The notes beneath the pieces were generated by a model that had not been told where the DNA came from, searched no databases, and saw nothing but the letters and a program-made list of their open reading frames with translations. Position numbers and translations under genes: made by a program. This document shows, piece after piece, positions 1-5,008 of a DNA stretch of 5,008 bases; positions within the stretch are counted from its first letter, which is position 1; each line of letters begins with the position of its first letter. Where the stretch lies: assembly GCA_028292075.1 (NCBI GenBank), contig JAQGNA010000485.1:1-5008 (forward strand), given 5' to 3'. Origin of the DNA: Rhodoferax sp. (GTDB lineage: Bacteria; Pseudomonadota; Gammaproteobacteria; Burkholderiales; Burkholderiaceae).

Positions 1-1438
1 CCGGGTCGGCGGCCATGGGGCCGGCGGCCTTGGCGACGATGATGCCGCCGGCAATGGGCGTGAAGTCGGCGCGGAAGTGGTTCGAACGCTTCACCGCGAC
101 GATGCGCAAGGCCTCCGCATGGATGCCCACCATGCGCAGCAGTTCGCGGTCGAGCAGCTGCTTTTTTCCGCTGGTCACGGCGACCAGCACGCCGTCCACT
201 TCCAGGCAGGCGCAAGGGCCGAGGTGCACGGTCAGGCCGGTCATCATCGGGCCCTTGAGAGTGACCTTGCCGTCGCTCAGGGCGCGCACCTTGAATGGCG
301 CTTGCAGCGGCGCGTCGCTCGGCTCGCCGGTGAACGTGGGCACTGCCTTGCCCAGGGCGATGTGCACGGTGGCGCCCACGCCGGCCGCATGTGCCGCGGC
401 CGCGGCGGCCGGATCGAACATCATGCCCAGCGCCACCTGCCCGGGGAACCGCCGGCCGGCCTCCGCGGCGAGCAGCGCGTGGAGCAGGCCGGTGGTGTTG
501 CTGTCGCCGCCGGCGCCCGGGTTGTCCTGCGTATCGGCCAGCACGATGGGCTTGCCGCTGCGCTCTGCCAGGGCCAGCGCTTTCCGCACGGCTTCGGCGG
601 CGGGCAAATAGTCGGGCCGCCATTGCGAGGGCTCGGCAACGCTTTCGTAGAGCCGTGCGACGGCCGCTTCGGCGCGGTCGCCATAGCCCCAGACCATGGG
701 CGCGCATTCGTCGAAGTCGGCCGCGGGAAAGGCCATGCAGAAGCTCATCACCGTGCCGTAGTGGTGGTCGATTTCCACCAGCTCGCCGTAGCGGCTCCTG
801 GCCGGTTCCATCCAGGTGCTCTGCGCGTTCAGCGGAATGAGGAACGGCAGCCGCCGGTGTTGCAGGGTCTCCCGCCGGCCCAGCTTCATGCGGCGTGCCA
901 GCAGCAGCGCGGCCAGCTCGCCGGTGGCCGCCATGTCGACGTGCGGATAGCTGCGGTAGGCGACCAGGGCGTCGGCCTCGCGCAGCATGCGCAGCGTGAC
1001 GTTGGCATGCAGGTCGAGGCTGGCGACGATGGGAAGCCCGGGCCCCACGGCCTGGCGGATGCGTGCGATCAACTCGCCCTCGCTGTCGGCCACATGCTCG
1101 GCCACGGCCGCGCCGTGCAGGTCGAGGTAGACCGCGTCGAAGCCGCCGCGTGCCACGTCGGCCATGACCGATGCCGCCATGCGCTCGAACGCGTCCTCGG
1201 TGACGTAGGACGAGGGAATGGCGCCGCACCAGCTGCTGGGCACCAGCTGCCAGCCCTTGGTCTTTGCCGCCTCGATGAAGCCGCCGATGGGAATGTTGAC
1301 GCCGGTGAGTTGGTCGAGCATGGCCTGGCCGTGCACGAACGCCGGGAACGAATCACCGCGGTTGAACGCCGCCCAGTCGGCCTTGGTCGGCGCGAAGGTG
1401 TTGGTTTCATGCTGGTAGCCAGCGACAAGCACTCTCAT
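1..1438 (-). CDS. M81 family metallopeptidase (MlrC / microcystinase C-like), C-terminus cut by window edge
   Basis: This is probably a cytoplasmic zinc peptidase of the family named after MlrC, which hydrolyses linearised microcystin peptides. I read 479 codons without a stop; family members run to about 490-510 residues, so only the last few tens of residues are missing. Visible family motifs are QHETNTF at residues 9-15, DLHGAA at 106-111, LDLHANVT at 141-148, YRSYPHVD at 161-168, QDNPGAGGDSNTT at 304-316 and SNHFRADF at 452-459. D142, H144 and H166 are spaced like the zinc ligands I recall for MlrC, which makes them the best candidates here. The N-terminal metallopeptidase part is followed by the MlrC C-terminal domain from about residue 300. 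There is no signal peptide or membrane segment. The ATG at 1438 is chosen because GGAGGT lies just upstream and the protein opens with the family's MRVLVAGYQHETN start. The gene lies 67 bases behind the transporter ATPase gene, which suggests that it acts on the imported substrate. The true substrate is unknown, and microcystin itself should not be assumed. Confidence 0.93.
   Translation of the reverse strand, partial: MRVLVAGYQHETNTFAPTKADWAAFNRGDSFPAFVHGQAMLDQLTGVNIPIGGFIEAAKTKGWQLVPSSWCGAIPSSYVTEDAFERMAASVMADVARGGFDAVYLDLHGAAVAEHVADSEGELIARIRQAVGPGLPIVASLDLHANVTLRMLREADALVAYRSYPHVDMAATGELAALLLARRMKLGRRETLQHRRLPFLIPLNAQSTWMEPARSRYGELVEIDHHYGTVMSFCMAFPAADFDECAPMVWGYGDRAEAAVARLYESVAEPSQWRPDYLPAAEAVRKALALAERSGKPIVLADTQDNPGAGGDSNTTGLLHALLAAEAGRRFPGQVALGMMFDPAAAAAAHAAGVGATVHIALGKAVPTFTGEPSDAPLQAPFKVRALSDGKVTLKGPMMTGLTVHLGPCACLEVDGVLVAVTSGKKQLLDRELLRMVGIHAEALRIVAVKRSNHFRADFTPIAGGIIVAKAAGPMAADP
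161..167 (-). other. In-phase A AAA AAG heptamer in the peptidase gene, possible frameshift site
   Basis: The minus strand reads GGA AAA AAG in the peptidase frame at residues 424-426, which gives the A AAA AAG heptamer used by E. coli dnaX for -1 frameshifting. Directly after it, GCAGC (160-156 region) can pair with GCTGC about 16 bases on, with a small TCG/CGA inner stem. The hairpin is imperfect and has almost no spacer. A functional site is possible but unproven; the heptamer may simply encode Lys-Lys. Confidence 0.2.
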
Positions 1439-1505
1439 CTCACCTCCAATTCAGGGGCCCGGGAAAGCCGGCTCCGTGGTGTTGCAGTCAAAAACGCTGG
1501 CATCG
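1439..1505 (-). other. Short intergenic gap between ATPase and peptidase genes
   Basis: These 67 bases separate the ATPase stop codon (TGA at 1508-1506) from the peptidase start. They hold the ribosome binding site and a few short GC palindromes, such as the one around 1456-1463. I see no stem followed by a T-run and no convincing -35/-10 pair. The peptidase is therefore most simply read as the last visible gene of the same transcript. Confidence 0.6.
1442..1447 (-). promoter_or_regulatory. Ribosome binding site of the M81 peptidase gene
   Basis: GGAGGT reads on the minus strand three bases before the ATG at 1438, or five bases counted from the GGAG core. It is the strongest Shine-Dalgarno match in the window and fixes the start of the peptidase. 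It suggests that the gene is translated independently and not only by coupling to the ATPase gene. Confidence 0.75.
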
Positions 1506-3191
1506 TCATAGGTTTTGAGGCGCCGCCTGGAGCAGGCGCCTGGTATAGGCTTGTTGCGGGTTGGCGTACAGCGCGGCGGTCGCGCCCTGCTCGACGATGC
1601 GCCCCTCGTGCATCACGATCACGCGGTCGCAGAGCTGGGCCGCCACCCGCAGGTCGTGGGTGATGAACAGCAGGCCCAAGCCGAGCTCGTCGCGGATGTC
1701 GCGCAGCAGCGTGAGGATCTGCGCCTGCACGCTCACGTCGAGCGCGCTCACGGCCTCGTCGGCCACCAGCACGCGCGGCTTGCAGGCCAGTGCGCGGGCA
1801 ATGGCGATGCGCTGGCGCTGGCCGCCGGAAAACTGGCTCGGGTAGCGCTGAAGCGCCTCGCGGGGCAGGCGCACCTTGTCCATCAGGTCGGCCGCGAGGG
1901 CCAGCGCTTCGGCATGGCCCAGGCCGAAGTTCACCGCGCCTTCGATGATGGCGTCCCCCACCTTGCGGCGCGGGTTCAGCGAGCGGTTCGGGTCCTGGAA
2001 CACCACCTGCACCTGCGACCGCAGCGGCCGCAAGCGGCCCTCGGGCGCGCTGGCCACCTCGGTGTCGCCCCAGAACACTTCGCCTGCGCTCGGGTCGATC
2101 AGGCGGATCAGGCAACGCGCCAGCGTGGATTTGCCCGAGCCCGATTCGCCGACCACGCCGAGCGTCTCGCCGGCATGCACGGCCAGGGCCGCGTCGCGCA
2201 GGGCATGGGTGTCGCGTGCGCGGCCCAGCCAGTCGCGGCTGCTGTAGGTCTTGCCGATGCCTTCGCCCCGCAGCAGGGCCGGGCCCTGCGGTGCCGGGCG
2301 GGCGGGGGGCGGGGTCATGCTGGGCACGGCGTCGAGCAGCATGCGGGTGTAGGTGGCCCGCGGGCGGTGCAGCACCTGGGCCACCGGTCCGTATTCCACC
2401 GAGCGTCCCTGGTTCATCACCAGCACCTCGTCGGCGATTTCGGCCACCACGCCCATGTCGTGGGTGATGAACAGCACGCCGCTTTGCAGCGCGCCTGGCG
2501 AGCCGTCGGCGGTGTCGGCCTGGAGTTCGGCAATGAGCTTGAGGATCTCCTTCTGCGTGGTGACGTCAAGCGCGGTGGTGGGCTCGTCGCAGATCAGCAG
2601 CGCCGGCTTCAGGATCACCGCCATGGCGATGACGATGCGCTGCCGCTGCCCACCCGACAGCTGGTGCGGATGGCTGCGGACCATGCGCGCCGGCTCGGGC
2701 AGCCGCACCTTCGCGAGGATGTCGAGGATTTCCTGTTGCCGCCGGGCGGCCGGCCAGGCCGTGTGCGCCTTCAGCAGTTCGTCGATCTGCTCGCCGCAAG
2801 TCATCACCGGGTTCAGGGCCGTCATGGGCTCCTGAAACACCATGCCCATGGCCTTGCCCCGCAACTGGCGCAGCCGCAGTGCCGAGGCGCCGAGCAGCGA
2901 TTCGCCCTGCAGAACAATGCGGCCCTGTGTCGCCCGCAACTCACGCGGCAGCAGGCCCATGACGGTGGTGGCCATCACCGATTTGCCGGAGCCCGATTCG
3001 CCGACCACGCACACCGTCTTGCCGGGCATGATGGTGAGGCTCACACCGTGCACCGCGTGCGAGCGGTCGCTCCCGGACGGCAGGGCGACGTGCAGGTCGT
3101 CGATCACCAACACCGGGGCTGGTGCGGCGGTGGCGGTGGCCGCCATGGCGGCCGTCGTTGCCTGGGCCGAGGATGCGTCGCGGGTGTTCAT
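1506..3191 (-). CDS. Peptide-type ABC transporter ATP-binding protein with two fused nucleotide-binding domains (DppD-DppF / GsiA-like)
   Basis: This 561-residue cytoplasmic ATPase powers the importer formed by the two permeases upstream. The first nucleotide-binding domain spans about residues 28-290: Walker A GESGSGKS at 64-71, Q-loop Q120, signature LSGGQRQR at 178-185, Walker B with D202 and E203, and H-loop H244. After a proline-rich linker (about 291-305) the second spans about 306-561: Walker A at 348-355, Q-loop Q399, signature FSGGQRQR at 454-461, Walker B with D478 and E479, and H-loop H512. Both sites look catalytically complete. Each domain ends in the family's tail (YTRMLLDAVP and YTRRLLQAAP), but I see no cysteine cluster like that of some DppD/DppF proteins. 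GsiA of Escherichia coli has the same fused design. The first 27 residues are rich in Ala and Thr and precede the fold. The ATG at 3191 is supported by AAGAGG five bases upstream and by an ATGA overlap with the preceding permease gene; M16 is a possible alternative start. Substrate identity cannot be read from the ATPase. Confidence 0.95.
   Translation of the reverse strand: MNTRDASSAQATTAAMAATATAAPAPVLVIDDLHVALPSGSDRSHAVHGVSLTIMPGKTVCVVGESGSGKSVMATTVMGLLPRELRATQGRIVLQGESLLGASALRLRQLRGKAMGMVFQEPMTALNPVMTCGEQIDELLKAHTAWPAARRQQEILDILAKVRLPEPARMVRSHPHQLSGGQRQRIVIAMAVILKPALLICDEPTTALDVTTQKEILKLIAELQADTADGSPGALQSGVLFITHDMGVVAEIADEVLVMNQGRSVEYGPVAQVLHRPRATYTRMLLDAVPSMTPPPARPAPQGPALLRGEGIGKTYSSRDWLGRARDTHALRDAALAVHAGETLGVVGESGSGKSTLARCLIRLIDPSAGEVFWGDTEVASAPEGRLRPLRSQVQVVFQDPNRSLNPRRKVGDAIIEGAVNFGLGHAEALALAADLMDKVRLPREALQRYPSQFSGGQRQRIAIARALACKPRVLVADEAVSALDVSVQAQILTLLRDIRDELGLGLLFITHDLRVAAQLCDRVIVMHEGRIVEQGATAALYANPQQAYTRRLLQAAPQNL
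2128..3010. repeat. Near-perfect 31-base direct repeat at the two Walker A coding regions (2128-2158 and 2980-3010)
   Basis: The two copies differ at one base (2136 against 2988), and the last 22 bases of each (2137-2158 and 2989-3010) are identical. Both encode the VVGESGSGKS part of a Walker A site in the same codons. They are 852 bases apart, an exact multiple of three. The repeat follows from the duplicated domain structure and is not a mobile element; identical codon choice beyond protein constraint may reflect codon bias or gene conversion. Confidence 0.85.
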
Positions 3192-4057
3192 GCCGACCTC
3201 TTCGCGAACTTGGGGTCGAGCACGTCGCGCAGGCCATCGCCCAGCAGGTTGATGGCGAGTACCGTGGGCACCAGGAACAGCGCCGGAAACAGCACGTTGC
3301 CGGGGTATTGGGTGAACTGCACCCGGCCCTCGGCCATGATGTTTCCCCAGGTCGGCACGTCGGCTGGCAGGCCAAGACCGAGGAAGCTCAGGATGGCCTC
3401 GGTGAGCACGGCCGACGCCGCGATGAAGGTGCCCTGCACGATCAGCGGCGCCATCGCGTTGGGCAGGATGTGGCGCCAGAGGATCACCGGCGTGGGCGTG
3501 GCCAGCGCGCGTGCCGCTTCCACGAAAGGCTCCTCGCGCAGGGTGAGCACCAGGGCGCGCACCAGCCGCGTCACGCGCGGCACCTCCGGGATGGCGATGG
3601 CCACCACCACGGTGGCCACGGTGGCGCCCAGCGCCGACACCAGCGCAATGGCCAGCAGGATCGCAGGAATGGCCATGAGGCCGTCCATGAAGCGCATCAG
3701 CAGCGCGTCGACCACCCGGAAGTAGCCCGCCAGCATGCCCAGCAGGGCGCCGATGCCGATGGCCACCACCGCCGTGAAGGCCGCAACCAGCAGCGAGGTG
3801 CGGGTGCCGAACAGCACGCGGCTGTAGATGTCGCGGCCGAAGTTGTCGCTGCCCATCCAGAAGGTGTGCGCCACCGCATTGCCATCGAGCAGCGCGAACT
3901 CCCCGCGGGCGCCGGCCGCGGTGTTGATGTTGGCCGAGTCCATGGCCGAGGGGTCGACCGTGCCCAGCAGCGGTGCGGCCAGCGCCAGCATCAGCAACAC
4001 CAGCAGCACCAGAATGCCGAACTTGAATGCGCTGTTGCGCCAGAGTCTGGTGAGCAT
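3188..4057 (-). CDS. Peptide-type ABC transporter permease, DppC/GsiD family
   Basis: This 289-residue inner-membrane protein is the second half of the transporter channel and pairs with the DppB-type permease. An N-terminal hydrophobic anchor at about 12-32 (OppC N-terminal type) is followed by a periplasmic segment containing the family motif WMGSDNFGRDIYSR at 67-80. Further hydrophobic segments lie at about 88-112, 128-155, 205-228 and 256-274. The cytoplasmic coupling loop reads EAARALATPTPVILWRHILPN-like from 180 to 200. It contacts the ATPase, but the glycine usual at position 186 is alanine. SFLGLGLP (224-231) and WGNIM (237-241) are also typical of the family. The length is normal. 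The ATG at 4057 is the only usual start in this frame after the previous stop, yet it lacks a recognisable Shine-Dalgarno sequence. The 3' end overlaps the ATPase start by four bases. Family assignment is firm; the transported peptide is not known. Confidence 0.95.
   Translation of the reverse strand: MLTRLWRNSAFKFGILVLLVLLMLALAAPLLGTVDPSAMDSANINTAAGARGEFALLDGNAVAHTFWMGSDNFGRDIYSRVLFGTRTSLLVAAFTAVVAIGIGALLGMLAGYFRVVDALLMRFMDGLMAIPAILLAIALVSALGATVATVVVAIAIPEVPRVTRLVRALVLTLREEPFVEAARALATPTPVILWRHILPNAMAPLIVQGTFIAASAVLTEAILSFLGLGLPADVPTWGNIMAEGRVQFTQYPGNVLFPALFLVPTVLAINLLGDGLRDVLDPKFAKRSA
3197..3202 (-). promoter_or_regulatory. Ribosome binding site of the ATP-binding protein gene, inside the end of the permease gene
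   Basis: AAGAGG on the minus strand lies five bases before the ATG at 3191 and within the last codons of the upstream permease. With the ATGA stop-start overlap it supports the long start of the ATPase and translational coupling of the two genes. Confidence 0.6.
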
Positions 4058-4138
4058 GTCAGTGCGGCGCGGCCGTTGGAAGGTCTGCCGATGGAAAGAG
4101 GGAACGCGAGAGCGAAGCTGGGCGTGTGCGCATGGGGT
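4058..4138 (-). other. 81-base gap between the two permease genes, with a 24-codon ORF (4133-4059)
   Basis: The gap has no clear promoter, terminator or Shine-Dalgarno sequence. An ORF of 24 codons starts at the ATG at 4133 and ends at TGA 4061-4059, one base before the ATG of the next permease. Its own start also lacks a ribosome binding site, and its third-position GC is about 60 percent by my count, which looks low for this GC-rich sequence. The permease frame itself stays open through the gap back to the previous stop but holds no usual start codon. The ORF could be a short coupling peptide, a former N-terminal extension of the permease, or chance. Confidence 0.35.
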
Positions 4139-5008
4139 TCAGTAGCGGATCCGGGGGTCGAGGAACAGGTAGCTGATGTCCACCGCCAGGTTCACCAGCA
4201 CGTACAGCAGGCTGAAGAACAGCACCACGCCCTGGATCACCGGGAAGTCTCGGTTCAGCACGGCATCGACGGTGAGCGAGCCCAGGCCGGGAATGGCGTA
4301 GACCGTCTCGGTGACGACCACGCCGCCAATCAGCAGCGCCACGCCGATGCCGATCACGGTGACGATGGGCACGGCGGCATTGGCCAGCGCGTGGCGTAGC
4401 AGCACGGCGCTTTCCTTCAGCCCCTTGGCGCGCGCGGTGCGGATGTAGTCTTCGGTCAATGCCTCCGAAACGCTGGCGCGGGTCACGCGCGAGATCAGCG
4501 CCACATAGATGGTGGCCAGCGACACCCAGGGCAGCACCAGCTGGTAGGCCCAGGCACCCATGCCCTGGCTGCCCGGACCGAAAAGCCGCCGGTAGCCCTG
4601 CACCGGCAGCCATTGCAGCTTGATCGCGAACAGGTAGATCAGCACATAGCCGATCACGAACACTGGCACCGAAAACCCCGCCACCGAGAACCCCGACAGC
4701 AGCCGGTCGAGCCAGCCACCCATGCGCCACGCGGCCAGCGTGCCCAGCGGCACGGCGATGCACACTGCCAGCAGCAGCGTGCCCGCGGCGAGCGACAGCG
4801 TGGGTTCGATGCGCTGCGCGATCAGCTCCACCACCGGCTTGTTCTGGAAGAACGAAAAACCGAGGTCGCCGCGCAGCACGCCGCTGAACCAGATCCAGAA
4901 CTGCGCGAGGATCGGCTTGGTCAGGCCCAGCTGTTCCCGGATGCGCTCGATGTCTTCGTTGGTCGCGCTGTTGCCGGCAATGACGGCCGCCGGGTCGCCG
5001 GGCGTGAG
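4139..5008 (-). CDS. Peptide-type ABC transporter permease, DppB/GsiC family, N-terminus outside window
   Basis: This inner-membrane protein forms one half of the transporter channel. The window shows 289 codons to the TGA at 4141-4139. They begin inside the family's early LTPGDPAAVI motif, so about 30-40 residues with the first membrane anchor lie beyond 5008. Numbering from the first visible residue, LRGDLGFSF (45-53) is the usual DppB element. Hydrophobic segments follow at about 71-92, 107-130, 155-174, 213-235 and 258-281. The cytoplasmic coupling loop, EDYIRTARAKGL from 186 to 197, keeps its glycine at 196, and AIPGLGSL at 238-245 and the terminal DPRIRY are standard. A GTG at 4879 could be mistaken for a start, but reading upstream of it stays in frame with conserved family sequence, so it is internal. 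The gene is the first visible one of the operon. A solute-binding protein gene may lie upstream. Confidence 0.95.
   Translation of the reverse strand, partial: LTPGDPAAVIAGNSATNEDIERIREQLGLTKPILAQFWIWFSGVLRGDLGFSFFQNKPVVELIAQRIEPTLSLAAGTLLLAVCIAVPLGTLAAWRMGGWLDRLLSGFSVAGFSVPVFVIGYVLIYLFAIKLQWLPVQGYRRLFGPGSQGMGAWAYQLVLPWVSLATIYVALISRVTRASVSEALTEDYIRTARAKGLKESAVLLRHALANAAVPIVTVIGIGVALLIGGVVVTETVYAIPGLGSLTVDAVLNRDFPVIQGVVLFFSLLYVLVNLAVDISYLFLDPRIRY

Noticed and set aside
1439..1505. A rho-independent terminator between the ATPase and peptidase genes
   Set aside because: GC palindromes are present but none forms a strong stem followed by a T-run in the transcribed direction.
77..1663. A 528-codon plus-strand open frame opposite the peptidase gene
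   Set aside because: It is a shadow of the M81 gene. It crosses that gene's start and intergenic gap with no change in composition and shows no protein family features.
1435..2115. A 226-codon minus-strand open frame overlapping the ATPase and the start of the peptidase
   Set aside because: It is out of frame with both well-supported genes and has Arg/Pro/Gly-rich noise composition.
1515..3725. A 736-codon plus-strand open frame antisense to the ATPase and second permease
   Set aside because: It mirrors real genes with complete conserved motifs on the other strand, has His/Gly/Arg/Ala-rich composition and no recognisable domain. Long antisense open frames are expected in GC-rich coding DNA.
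3122..4399. A 425-codon plus-strand open frame opposite the permease genes
   Set aside because: Its His/Gln/Arg-rich low-complexity translation is typical of the antisense of membrane protein genes, and it spans two real genes and their gap.
4059..4763. A 234-codon minus-strand open frame within the DppB-type permease
   Set aside because: Most of it is the wrong frame of a conserved permease. Only its last 24 codons, which fall in the gap, were considered separately.
4139..4879. GTG at 4879 as the start of the DppB-type permease
   Set aside because: The frame continues upstream to the window edge with conserved family sequence, including LTPGDPAAV, so the gene is truncated by the window and not short.

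Overview
The window is an ordinary piece of a GC-rich proteobacterial chromosome. The base composition, the codon use and the resemblance of the proteins to those I know from Variovorax and Acidovorax suggest a betaproteobacterium of the Comamonadaceae. That placement is inferred from recall and has not been searched. All four genes I can support lie on the minus strand and read from high to low coordinates as one apparent operon.

In transcription order the layout is as follows. (1) 5008-4139 is a DppB/GsiC-type inner-membrane permease whose N-terminus lies outside the window. (2) After an 81-base gap comes a DppC/GsiD-type permease at 4057-3188. (3) A double ATP-binding protein at 3191-1506 overlaps it by ATGA. 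It carries two complete nucleotide-binding domains in one chain. (4) After a 67-base gap with a strong ribosome binding site comes an M81-family (MlrC, microcystinase C-like) metallopeptidase at 1438-1. It runs off the left edge just before its C-terminus.

Together the genes make the membrane and energy parts of a peptide-type (Dpp/Opp/Gsi) ABC importer plus a cytoplasmic metallopeptidase. The likely job is uptake of a small, perhaps modified or cyclic-derived, peptide followed by its hydrolysis inside the cell. The periplasmic solute-binding protein that such a system needs is not in the window. It may lie upstream of the first permease, beyond 5008.

I see no tRNA, rRNA, CRISPR array, mobile element, attachment site, clear promoter or clear terminator. 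No gene-free stretch exceeds 81 bases. I did not find an undescribed system. The points that merit a second look are the importer-peptidase pairing, a long repeat between the two Walker A coding regions, an in-phase A AAA AAG heptamer in the peptidase gene, and the odd junction between the two permeases.
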